Shown one piece after another: positions 16,423 to 23,036 of a stretch of DNA of 41,006 nucleotides. Source of the stretch: Candidatus Bacteroides merdigallinarum (lineage in GTDB: Bacteria; Bacteroidota; Bacteroidia; Bacteroidales; Bacteroidaceae). Every line of letters begins with the position of its first letter. Position 1 is the first letter of the stretch. Under the pieces are notes generated by a model. That model was not told the origin of the DNA. It did not search any database and saw only the letters and a list, made by a program, of their open reading frames with translations. Made by a program: the position numbers and the translations under genes. The stretch is from the NCBI GenBank assembly GCA_019116285.1, contig DXBX01000066.1:1-41006 (forward strand), in the 5' to 3' direction.

Positions 16423-17883
16423 TTATTCGCCCAGGAGCTGCCGTGCTTCCTCCAACTTGCGCACATTCTCGGCGGCACCGGGATAGCCCTGCTCCGCAGC
16501 CTTTTGGAAGGCTTCGGCGGCCTCGTCCATGCGTCCGGCCTTGAACTGTGCCACGCCTATCAGGTTCTGCAAGGAGGCATCTCCGGCGGCCTTCGGCGTC
16601 AGCAGGCTGACCGCGGCGTCATACTCGCCCGCGTCTATCAGGGCCAGGGCATAGTTGGTCAGGGCCACGGTGTTGTCGGGATAGGTGTCCACGGCCACCT
16701 TCAGCGCGGCGCGGTAGTCCGGCGTGCCACGGCCGTAGCTGTCGGCCACCTTCTGTATCTCGGCCACGCTGAGCAGGTCGGGACGCGACTCCAGCAGCTT
16801 CTTGGCCTCGGCCAGGTCGAAGTGGCGGACATTATACTCGATGCGGTATTCGTTGCGGCGCAGGGGGCCGTACATCTCGTTGAGGACGCGCTGGTAGATC
16901 TCCGGCGGCACGAGGGCCTTGATGCGCTCCTCGCACTGGTCTTGGTCGCCCTCGCATTGGTCGATGATGCGCAACACCTCGTCCTGCTTCAGCAGGTTGG
17001 TGTATTGCTCCACCACGCGGCGCAGGCCTTCCCAGTCCTCGCCCCGTCCCTCGACGTGCCAGAGGCTGCGGTCCAAGTCGGGGTATCCCTCGGCGATATA
17101 GTCCGCCAGTGCCTTGGCGCGGCGTTCGGACAGTGCCCGGTTGTAGGCCACGGTGGCTTCGGGCGAGGCATAGCCGGTGATATAGATGCCGGTGATGGTG
17201 AGGTCTGTATTCTCGCGCACCACGTCGATGGAGGCGCACACCTTGTCCAGCTCGCTTTGGTTGTTCTTATACTTGGGCAGGATGCGGTGGCTGTCCTGGC
17301 GGTATTGCAGACGGGCGGTACGCACTTCAGCCCTGCGCTTCACCACCTCTTCCTTGGGCTGCTGCACGACGGCCATCTCATAGACAGGCTCCTCGTAGGG
17401 CAGGATGCCGCCGGTGGTGATCGTCTCGCGGCCTTCGCCACACTCGGCACAGCCGGTGACGTCGGCACGCAGCTCCAGCCGCCCGTTCAGCATCCAGGGC
17501 TCGTAGGGAGCGGTGGCCTCATAGTGCAGGATTTGGGATTCGCCGTTGTGGCGGCGCAGGCGGACCTGGTCTTGCGGGAGGTCCTTGTCCAGCGCGGCGC
17601 GGCGGCGCACCACCTTGCTGCGGATGCGGCCGTCCACATAGACGGGCTGCAGAGCCTGCTCCCGGGTGCCGTCGTCGGACACAATCACGGGCACCAGCTG
17701 CAGGGTGTGCTGGAGCTTCATGTCCAGGTTGTCCAGGCTGAGGTCCATGCGTACACGCACCTCTTCGCCGTCTTTCTCCACGCGGCGGTTGTCCACCTTC
17801 ACAGCCTCCAGATAGGCCGTCTGCGCAAAGGCCATCGGGGTCATCAGTAACCACAGAGCTATCGATACAACTATCTTCTTCAT
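16423..17883 (-). CDS. DUF3868 / OmpA-like / TPR protein of the fimbrial operon
   Basis: Started at ATG 17883 because AAGGAGGA lies 8 nt upstream; this gives 486 residues. A Sec signal peptide ends at AFAQ. Residues of about 20-150 form a DUF3868-type N-terminal domain (LEAVKVDNRRVEKDGEEVRVRMDL). An OmpA-like peptidoglycan-binding segment follows at about 210-330 (TITGIYITGYASPEATVAYN, then LSERRAKALADYI). The last 100 residues are TPR-like (YALALIDAGEYDAAVSLL, then FKAGRMDEAAEAFQKA). It probably sits in the periplasm and links the assembly machinery or the fimbrial base to the cell wall. The stop of the DUF3575 gene is 13 nt upstream of its start, so the pair is co-translated. Confidence 0.75.
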   Translation of the reverse strand: MKKIVVSIALWLLMTPMAFAQTAYLEAVKVDNRRVEKDGEEVRVRMDLSLDNLDMKLQHTLQLVPVIVSDDGTREQALQPVYVDGRIRSKVVRRRAALDKDLPQDQVRLRRHNGESQILHYEATAPYEPWMLNGRLELRADVTGCAECGEGRETITTGGILPYEEPVYEMAVVQQPKEEVVKRRAEVRTARLQYRQDSHRILPKYKNNQSELDKVCASIDVVRENTDLTITGIYITGYASPEATVAYNRALSERRAKALADYIAEGYPDLDRSLWHVEGRGEDWEGLRRVVEQYTNLLKQDEVLRIIDQCEGDQDQCEERIKALVPPEIYQRVLNEMYGPLRRNEYRIEYNVRHFDLAEAKKLLESRPDLLSVAEIQKVADSYGRGTPDYRAALKVAVDTYPDNTVALTNYALALIDAGEYDAAVSLLTPKAAGDASLQNLIGVAQFKAGRMDEAAEAFQKAAEQGYPGAAENVRKLEEARQLLGE

Positions 17884-17896
17884 AACCGGTTCCTCC

Positions 17897-18472
17897 TTAT
17901 TTAATGACATAGATGAGGGAGATGGCGGCTTTCGTCACCCCGAAGTAATTCTTCTCGCCGCTGCCCTGCCACTCGCCGCAGTGGGGACACTCGTAGCGGT
18001 CGTACCAGGCGCGCACGTAGCCCAGGCCGATGGCGGCCTCCAGGCTCCACCGCTTGCCCAGCAGCCACTGGTAGCCGTACACCAGGCCGCCGCCCACGTA
18101 CCAGCCTTCGTAGCGGTGCTCCTTCAGCCCCTCGTAGATGCCGAAAGGCAGGTCCAGGCCGCCCACATTGTACTGGCCGCCCAGCAGGTGCGCTCCCAGG
18201 AAGTGGCCGTTGAACGCCTCGCAGAACCAATAGCGGGCTTCGGGCTGGGCCATCCAGTGTTTCCACTTCTTGTTGTCGCTCCAGTCCCAGCCGTTGTAGT
18301 TGCCGGACAGGTCGAGCGTCCACTTCGGCGCCAGGCCGACTTCCGCACCCAGGTTGATGGTCGCCGTGGCGTCATACAACAGATTGGTCTTCACAGCCAC
18401 CTTCTGTGCCTGCAAAGACATCGTGCCGACGAACAGCATGAGAAAGAAAAGGATTCGCTTCATGTCTTTCAT
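17897..18472 (-). CDS. DUF3575 outer-membrane protein, first gene of the fimbrial operon
   Basis: 191 residues from ATG 18472 (ATG 18463 is an alternative three codons in). The signal peptide ends at SLQAQ, followed by KVAVKTNLLYDATATINLGAEVGL, the hallmark of DUF3575 proteins found next to FimA/Mfa1 clusters. Alternating hydrophobic strands rich in Trp, Tyr and Gly point to a small outer-membrane beta-barrel. An unusual ECPHCGEW segment near the C-terminus has a CxxC pair that could bind metal or form a disulfide. The gene is the first one downstream of the invertible segment, with about 46 nt between its start and the inner repeat. Its role in assembly is inferred from context only. Confidence 0.75.
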   Translation of the reverse strand: MKDMKRILFFLMLFVGTMSLQAQKVAVKTNLLYDATATINLGAEVGLAPKWTLDLSGNYNGWDWSDNKKWKHWMAQPEARYWFCEAFNGHFLGAHLLGGQYNVGGLDLPFGIYEGLKEHRYEGWYVGGGLVYGYQWLLGKRWSLEAAIGLGYVRAWYDRYECPHCGEWQGSGEKNYFGVTKAAISLIYVIK

Positions 18473-18518
18473 TCTTTAGAATATTAATTAAGCCTTCCGG
18501 CGTTTTTCCTGCATAAGA

Positions 18519-18541
18519 CCGTTACTTAGCAGGTAACGGCA
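18519..18541 (+). repeat. Inner inverted repeat of the invertible segment (recombination site)
   Basis: 23-bp site made of CCGTTAC, a 7-nt spacer TTAGCAG, and GTAACGG, then CA. Its exact reverse complement is at 18831-18853. The two 7-bp arms in inverted order around a 7-bp asymmetric spacer are the usual form of a tyrosine-recombinase crossover site. Confidence 0.9.
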
Positions 18542-18634
18542 AAGGGCTTCCCAGCCTTGTCGGAAGGGGGAAAACAGCCATCCGGAAGTTTTCGGACACG
18601 GATAAGGCGGCTGATACGGACAGGATTTGTCTCC

Positions 18635-18649
18635 GTGTTAATTTAACAC
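18635..18649. promoter_or_regulatory. Palindrome inside the invertible segment, possible operator
   Basis: GTGTTAA-T-TTAACAC is a perfect 7+1+7 palindrome, nested with a wider CCGTGTT/AACACGG pair. It could bind a dimeric regulator or form a stem in either orientation of the segment. Function unknown. Confidence 0.4.
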
Positions 18650-18784
18650 AACACGGACAGGGGACGTCTTGCCCTTCGGGATCGGCAAACGTCCGGGTGC
18701 GGCCTGACACAAGCGCCTCTACGCGGCTTCTTAGGCCGTTGTCTGAATATTTATCTAAGTTTTATCGAAAAAAAACGCTCTTTC

Positions 18785-18817
18785 TTGTCGATCGGATAAA
18801 TTTAATGCCTATCTTTG
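18785..18817 (+). promoter_or_regulatory. Invertible promoter, currently pointing toward the recombinase 3' end
   Basis: TATCTTTG at 18810-18817 is an exact Bacteroidetes -7 box followed by GC. A TTG at 18785-18787 lies 22 nt upstream, slightly more than the usual 19-21. The predicted start site (about 18824) is just inside the outer repeat, so a transcript would cross that repeat and run antisense into the recombinase gene. Confidence 0.65.
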
Positions 18818-18830
18818 CAGTCTGGACTTC

Positions 18831-18853
18831 TGCCGTTACCTGCTAAGTAACGG
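18831..18853 (-). repeat. Outer inverted repeat of the invertible segment (recombination site)
   Basis: Exact reverse complement of 18519-18541 over 23 bp; identity stops on both sides of the 23 bp. It ends 19 bp before the recombinase stop codon. Confidence 0.9.
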
Positions 18854-18872
18854 AAGGCCTCTTACCCTCCTC

Positions 18873-19784
18873 TTACTCAACAAAAACCACTGTCAGCAAT
18901 TCCCGGTTCATCCCGTCTATTTGTTCGTCCGTATGATGCCTGAAGTAGGTTTCGGTTACTTTCACCGAAGAATGCCCCATGGCATCGCGAATCAATTCAT
19001 GTTGGAAATTTTTGCTATTGGCCAAGGTCGCCCAGCTATGCCGCGCCGAATAGCTGCTCAAGCCTTCCGGCAGCCCGCAGCGCACTGCCAGGATATGCAG
19101 GAGACGGTTGAAGCGTCGTAATGATTTCTGATATTCACGATAACCCTCCGGCCCTTCCCGGCGGACAAAGGGGAAGAGGTAGGGCGCATCCGGATCTGCC
19201 GAACGGCAACGGGCCAGCAGGGTAGCCGCCCACGGCTCGAGGCGCACCCGGAGGCAGGTACCGGTCTTGCGGCGACGATAGGTCAGCACATCCTCTTGCA
19301 AGTCGCAGGGACGCAGGTAGGCCATATCGACAAAGGGGATACCCCGCAGGGCAAAAAGCAGCAGGAAGAGCCGGCGGGCCTCCTCCAGGCGGGGGTCGGA
19401 CTGCGGAATCCGGCTCAACCTATGCAGGGAAGGCTCGCCCAACGCACGCTTCCGCCCGGGACGGCTGCCCGTATAGACCCCGTGGAACAGGCGGGGCCGG
19501 CTGACGGCCAGTCCCGCGTCGACGCCCCGCTGATAGACGGCACGAAGCATGCGCAGGTAGGTGGACACCGTGTTCCACCGCAGCCGGCAACCCAGCAGAT
19601 AGGCCTGGTAGCCCAGCAACCAGCCGGACGTGAGGTCGGAAAAACGAAAAGACTGCTTGCCACAGTAGCCGCACAGGCGGCGCAGGGCCGAACGATAGAC
19701 ATGGGCCGTGCCGTAACGGCCATCCTGCTCCAGCTTCTCCACCAGGGCAGTCATAAAGACAATGAAATCTGTGTTCTTGTGCAT
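18873..19784 (-). CDS. Tyrosine recombinase, predicted invertase of the adjacent fimbrial switch
   Basis: Started at ATG 19784 (303 residues), because upstream in-frame codons lie in the palindromic repeat at 19817-19990. An N-terminal SAM-like DNA-binding domain covers about 1-100 (HVYRSALRRLCGYCG, then WNTVSTYLRMLRAVY). The catalytic domain has Arg in LFALRGIPFVDM, Lys in RRRKTG, YSARHSWAT (Tyr in place of the first His of HxxR, as I recall from other Bacteroides members), His in AMGHSSVKVTETY, and the nucleophile Tyr280. All catalytic positions are therefore filled. It is the same size and type as the local Tsr-like recombinases that flip capsule and surface-protein promoters in Bacteroides. 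Adjacency to the perfect inverted repeats makes it the best candidate for their inversion. Confidence 0.85.
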   Translation of the reverse strand: MHKNTDFIVFMTALVEKLEQDGRYGTAHVYRSALRRLCGYCGKQSFRFSDLTSGWLLGYQAYLLGCRLRWNTVSTYLRMLRAVYQRGVDAGLAVSRPRLFHGVYTGSRPGRKRALGEPSLHRLSRIPQSDPRLEEARRLFLLLFALRGIPFVDMAYLRPCDLQEDVLTYRRRKTGTCLRVRLEPWAATLLARCRSADPDAPYLFPFVRREGPEGYREYQKSLRRFNRLLHILAVRCGLPEGLSSYSARHSWATLANSKNFQHELIRDAMGHSSVKVTETYFRHHTDEQIDGMNRELLTVVFVE

Positions 19785-19816
19785 AAGTAGATAAAATGAT
19801 AATTTATCGGGTTGAT

Positions 19817-19990
19817 TGGAACGCAAATTCCGCAAATTACACAAATAATCTTTTAGACGCGGATTTTGCGGATAATGCGGATTTTTATGTCTTTTGTCAT
19901 ACAGAACCGTTATCCAAGAAAAAATTATCCGCTCAATCCGCCCAATCCGCGTCTAAAAAATTTGCGGGATTTGCGGAATTTGCGTTCCAT
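19817..19990. repeat. Long palindromic intergenic repeat with GCGGAT and GCAAATTCCGC units
   Basis: The left side (GGAACGCAAATTCCGCAAAT, then TTTTAGACGCGGAT) reappears reverse-complemented on the right (ATCCGCGTCTAAAA, then ATTTGCGGAATTTGCGTTCC) around an AT-rich centre. Arms are about 75 nt with a few mismatches. It is a dispersed-type palindrome between the recombinase and pdxB. The rest of the 19785-20215 gap holds the pdxB promoter and a possible minus-strand TACATTTG box at 20058-20065 for the recombinase, whose leader would then include this palindrome. Confidence 0.7.
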
Positions 19991-20057
19991 CTAATTTCCT
20001 ATTTATATAACATAAACAAACCATGAGCACTTACTCAGGTACCCTAATTTGTTCCCG

Positions 20058-20065
20058 CAAATGTA
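20058..20065 (-). promoter_or_regulatory. Possible -7 box for the recombinase gene
   Basis: Minus strand reads TACATTTG. It is the only TAnnTTTG match found upstream of the recombinase, some 275 nt before its ATG, and has no clear -33 partner. Confidence 0.3.
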
Positions 20066-20159
20066 AGATAAAAAAGGAAAGCCTGTCCTGAAAGCCCCTC
20101 CCGCGGCCCTGTTTTGAAAAAAATGGAAGAAGCCGGAACAAAATCCGCGCGAGAAAGCG

Positions 20160-20194
20160 TATCTTTGCACCCCCGGAAGCCACTGGGGCTTCCG
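20160..20194 (+). promoter_or_regulatory. pdxB promoter -7 box and leader hairpin
   Basis: TATCTTTG at 20160-20167 is followed by an 8-bp stem (CGGAAGCC/GGCTTCCG, 20174-20194) that would form at the very 5' end of the transcript, before the ATG at 20216. Confidence 0.55.
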
Positions 20195-20215
20195 TAAACG
20201 AAGGAAACCATTTGT

Positions 20216-21259
20216 ATGAAAGTCATTGTCGATAACAAAATCCCCTTCATCCGCGAAGCCATCGAGCACATCGCCGACGAAGTGGTCTATGCACCCGGCA
20301 ACGCATTCACGCCGGAACTTGTGAAGGATGCCGATGCGCTGATTATCCGCACCCGCACCCGCTGTGACCGCGCCCTGTTGGAGGGAAGCCACGTGCGCTT
20401 TATCGCCACCGCCACCATCGGCTTCGACCATATAGACACGGACTACTGCCGGGAGGCCGGCATCGAATGGGCCAACGCGCCGGGCTGCAACGCCCCCTCC
20501 GTGGCCCAATACCTGCACTCCGCCCTGCTCTTGCTGCAACAGAAGCGCGACAAACCCCTAACGGGCCTCACGATGGGCATCGTCGGCGTAGGTCACGTGG
20601 GCAGTCTGGTGGCCGAAGTGGCCGGCGACCTGGGCATGAAGGTCTTGCTGAACGACCCTCCCCGCGAGGAACAGGAAGGCCCCGGCCGCTACCATCCGCT
20701 CCACCACCTGGCCGAGGAATGCGACTTCATCAGTTTCCATGTACCCCTCATCCGCGAAGGCCATCACCGGACCTTCCACCTGGCGGACGAAGCCTTCTTC
20801 CGCTCGCTGCGCCGCCAGCCCGTCTTCATCAACACCTCGCGCGGCGAAGTGGCCGACACCCCGGCCCTGCTGCATGCGCTGGAGAGCGGACAAATCTCGG
20901 ATGCAGTCATCGACGTCTGGGAGAACGAACCGGACATCGACCGCACCCTGTTGCAGCAGGCCTTCATAGGCACGCCCCACATTGCCGGCTACTCCGCCGA
21001 CGGCAAGGCCAACGCCACCCGCATGGCCTTGACGGCCCTCTGCCGCTTCTTCGGACGGAAACCCGACTTCCACGTCGTGCCGCCCAAGCCGCTGAACCCC
21101 GTCATCACCGCCGCCAACGAGACGGAAGCTTACCTGCAGATGTATGACCCCCGCCGCGACAGCGATGCACTGAAGGCCCACCCGGAACAATTCGAGCAAC
21201 TCCGGGGGGACTATCCGCTGCGCAGAGAGAGGCAGGCGTATCTGTTCAGGCAGGGATAA
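20216..21259 (+). CDS. pdxB: Erythronate-4-phosphate dehydrogenase
   Basis: 347 residues, a usual length for the family. PdxB oxidises 4-phospho-D-erythronate, the second step of the deoxyxylulose-5-phosphate-dependent pathway to pyridoxal phosphate. The protein has the D-2-hydroxyacid dehydrogenase plan: MKVIVDNKIPFI start, substrate domain with ATATIGFDHID, the NAD-binding GVGHVGS loop (about residues 121-127), the catalytic Arg in NTSRGE (Arg209), Glu in VWENEP and His in GTPHIAGYS. The C-terminal DUF3410-type dimerisation part has PPKPLNP. It has its own promoter and appears monocistronic. Confidence 0.93.
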   Translation: MKVIVDNKIPFIREAIEHIADEVVYAPGNAFTPELVKDADALIIRTRTRCDRALLEGSHVRFIATATIGFDHIDTDYCREAGIEWANAPGCNAPSVAQYLHSALLLLQQKRDKPLTGLTMGIVGVGHVGSLVAEVAGDLGMKVLLNDPPREEQEGPGRYHPLHHLAEECDFISFHVPLIREGHHRTFHLADEAFFRSLRRQPVFINTSRGEVADTPALLHALESGQISDAVIDVWENEPDIDRTLLQQAFIGTPHIAGYSADGKANATRMALTALCRFFGRKPDFHVVPPKPLNPVITAANETEAYLQMYDPRRDSDALKAHPEQFEQLRGDYPLRRERQAYLFRQG

Positions 21260-21288
21260 AATGCAGAAGCAAAAAGGAAGCACAATTG

Positions 21289-21319
21289 TTGGGAAGTACG
21301 GAAAATAACCCTAACTTTG
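21289..21319 (+). promoter_or_regulatory. Promoter of the toxin-antitoxin pair
   Basis: TTG (21289-21291), 20 nt, then TAACTTTG (21312-21319): a full -33/-7 pair. It rules out the in-frame start at 21317, which would lie inside the -7 box. Confidence 0.65.
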
Positions 21320-21349
21320 CAGAGTGAATCTCCTAAACGACAGACGACT

Positions 21350-21628
21350 ATGACGACACTGGAACTGAAACATGCCCTTAACGAAGAATTGAAAGCCATC
21401 GAAAACAGCGATGAACTGATGAAGTCCGCTATCAGCCTGCTTCGCAAACTGCGAAAGGATGCCGAAACCTATGAGCAACGCCATGCCCGCCAACGGCAAG
21501 AGATGCTGGACGAACTACGCGAGGCATTCCGTTGGGTGGACGAGGTAAAGGCCGGAAAAATCAAGCCCAAACCTGCCAAAGAGGAATTGGAGGAAATAAA
21601 AAGAGAACTGGAAGAAGAAATGGCATGA
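21350..21628 (+). CDS. Predicted antitoxin of a RelE-type pair
   Basis: 92 residues from ATG 21350, chosen because the upstream in-frame ATG overlaps the promoter. The protein is highly charged and mostly helical: LELKHALNEELKAIENSDELM, then a long Lys/Glu-rich helix that ends in EEEMA. No helix-turn-helix or ribbon-helix-helix motif is obvious, so DNA binding cannot be claimed. The TGA stop overlaps the ATG of the next gene (ATGA), as is usual for antitoxin-toxin pairs. It is likely the partner that neutralises the RelE-like protein; family name unknown to me. Confidence 0.65.
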   Translation: MTTLELKHALNEELKAIENSDELMKSAISLLRKLRKDAETYEQRHARQRQEMLDELREAFRWVDEVKAGKIKPKPAKEELEEIKRELEEEMA

Positions 21629-21969
21629 TTGAAATAAAGCTTTCCCCGGTCTTTCGCAAAGACTTAAAACGTCTGGGCAAAAAATATCGTTCCCTTCCGG
21701 ATGAAGTCGGGCAATTGATTGATGAATTGGAAGCCAATCCTTACCTCGGCACCGACTTGGGTGACAATGTCCGTAAGATACGCCTCGGCATTACCAGCAA
21801 AGGCAAAGGGAAACGGGGTGGTGCTCGTGTCTTGACAGACACTGAAGCAGTTGTCAGCATTAATGAGGGTCACATTACCCTTTTAACTCTTTATGACAAG
21901 TCTGAGCGCGAAACGCTTACTGATACGGAAATCAAGGAATTGTTACGCTTGTCTCGCTATTACAAATAG
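21625..21969 (+). CDS. RelE/ParE-family toxin
   Basis: 114 residues. MIEIKLSPVFRKDLKRLGKKY is the usual start of RelE/ParE-type toxins, followed by KIRLGITSKGKGKRGGARVLTD, the basic core strand region, and ITLLTLYDKSERETLTDTEI near the C-terminus. The ATG overlaps the antitoxin stop, so translation is coupled. Family members cut mRNA in the ribosome or act on gyrase; which applies cannot be decided here. This subgroup with a GKGKRGGAR loop is common in Bacteroidetes chromosomes. Confidence 0.8.
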   Translation: MIEIKLSPVFRKDLKRLGKKYRSLPDEVGQLIDELEANPYLGTDLGDNVRKIRLGITSKGKGKRGGARVLTDTEAVVSINEGHITLLTLYDKSERETLTDTEIKELLRLSRYYK

Positions 21970-21989
21970 TTCCTTATTTATAAAAAACT

Positions 21990-22919
21990 CTACTGCACCG
22001 CCTTCGCCTTCCCAAAGAACCACGCTGACACCCCTGCCTTGTCCATCGCCCACGCCAGGCCGATGCTGCCCGCCACGCCCAACGCCACGGACACCAGCAA
22101 AAATAACATCCCCGTCGGCTCGAACCTGAAATAAGGAAGATAGAGTTTGGAAACGAACGTAAAGACAGGCGAGAACAACAGGACGGGCAACGTGTTCCGC
22201 CCGATGAAGCAAGCCCCCTGCACCATGCGCCGGGGTAACCACCGATAAGTGGCCGACAAGAAACAAAGACAGAAGAACGTGAGGACCACCCCGCCCAGGC
22301 ATCCTCTGTCCAAATTAACGGGAAACAGGCACAGCACCACCAAGGGCAGCAACGCCATCCCCGACGGACGGAACACCTCCGTAAAGCGGAATCCCGCCGC
22401 AGCCACCGCCCAGCCGGCCCCGAAGTACATCGCCGTGGGGAAAGACAGCAACCCACACAAGTCCAGCCCCCACAGTGCCAGTCCGAAGACTATCAGCCGG
22501 GGGAACATCCCGACACGCAAGGTGTGCACGATCACCGCCTGAAGCAACAGACAGAGCATCCACGTATGCAGGTACCAATACGGCCCCAGCGGATGCAGGA
22601 ATATCTTCTCCAGCAAGAGTGCAGGCGTCAGCCCGTCCAGATGCTCGCGCACGGGCAACAGGCTGCACATCACCGTATAGCCCGCCTCCATTATTAAATA
22701 AGGTATGAATATCCACCCCAGTTTCCGCAGGAGTGCTCCCCACGGCTTGCGGGGATTGGCCAGATAGCCCGAAATGAGCAGAAAGCCCGGCATGTGGAAT
22801 GTGTAGACCACCTGCTTGGCATACGGATAGCTGTCGCCGATGTACACCAGGTGAAAGGCCACCATCAGGAGGATGAGGACGCAACGCAGATAATCTATTT
22901 CGGGAATGCGGGCAGGCAT
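21990..22919 (-). CDS. Acyltransferase family 3 membrane protein
   Basis: Started at ATG 22919; a TTG two codons upstream is less likely. About 309 residues with around 10 hydrophobic segments. The N-terminal RIPEIDYLRCVLILLMVAFHLVYIG contains the conserved early Asp/Arg and His of the acyltransferase-3 family, followed by FHMPGFLLISGYL. Such inner-membrane enzymes move acetyl or other acyl groups onto surface glycans or lipids. The target cannot be predicted: there is no sugar-biosynthesis cluster around it. It is convergent with the toxin gene, 20 nt away, and is preceded by its own -7 box at 22941-22948. Confidence 0.8.
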   Translation of the reverse strand: MPARIPEIDYLRCVLILLMVAFHLVYIGDSYPYAKQVVYTFHMPGFLLISGYLANPRKPWGALLRKLGWIFIPYLIMEAGYTVMCSLLPVREHLDGLTPALLLEKIFLHPLGPYWYLHTWMLCLLLQAVIVHTLRVGMFPRLIVFGLALWGLDLCGLLSFPTAMYFGAGWAVAAAGFRFTEVFRPSGMALLPLVVLCLFPVNLDRGCLGGVVLTFFCLCFLSATYRWLPRRMVQGACFIGRNTLPVLLFSPVFTFVSKLYLPYFRFEPTGMLFLLVSVALGVAGSIGLAWAMDKAGVSAWFFGKAKAVQ

Positions 22920-22940
22920 GGGCAAATCTTTTTAACCCTG

Positions 22941-22948
22941 CAAAGGTA
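22941..22948 (-). promoter_or_regulatory. -7 box for the acyltransferase gene
   Basis: Minus strand reads TACCTTTG, 21 nt before ATG 22919. No clear -33 element. Confidence 0.5.
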
Positions 22949-23036
22949 GGACTTTTTAGGACATTATGAAAGTCCTGCTGCCATTCAAATCACCCATCAG
23001 CCTCATCCGCCTCCCAAGGATTCAAGCCCAAATCCG

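Larger units (their letters stand above)
18519..18853. other. Predicted invertible promoter segment (phase switch) of the fimbrial operon
   Basis: Perfect 23-bp inverted repeats (18519-18541 and 18831-18853) enclose 289 bp with no gene, lying between the first fimbrial gene and a tyrosine recombinase gene. The segment holds one -7 box (18810-18817, plus strand). It also holds a GTGTTAA-T-TTAACAC palindrome (18635-18649), a possible operator, and a hairpin with GGACGT and ACGTCC arms (18662-18694). As drawn, the promoter points away from the fimbrial genes. After inversion its -7 box would fall at 18555-18562 on the minus strand, with a start site near 18548 and a leader of about 75 nt to ATG 18472. 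No CAAAnnTA (minus-strand -7) was found in 18473-18872, so the operon appears OFF in this sequence. Confidence 0.85.

Noticed and set aside
16504..17850. 448-codon open frame on the plus strand
   Set aside because: Antisense to the DUF3868/OmpA gene, His/Leu/Val-rich with no domain; a GC-bias artefact.
18519..18541. The inner repeat as an ordinary terminator hairpin
   Set aside because: It has a short internal stem, but there is no T-run, and the exact 23-bp inverted copy 290 bp away points to a recombination site.
18522..18710. Small minus-strand open frame inside the invertible segment
   Set aside because: It spans the inner repeat and the internal hairpins, has no ribosome-binding site, and its reading would be broken by inversion.
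19785..19844. Longer N-terminus of the recombinase
   Set aside because: The added residues are encoded in part by the dispersed palindrome at 19817-19990 and are unlike the family.
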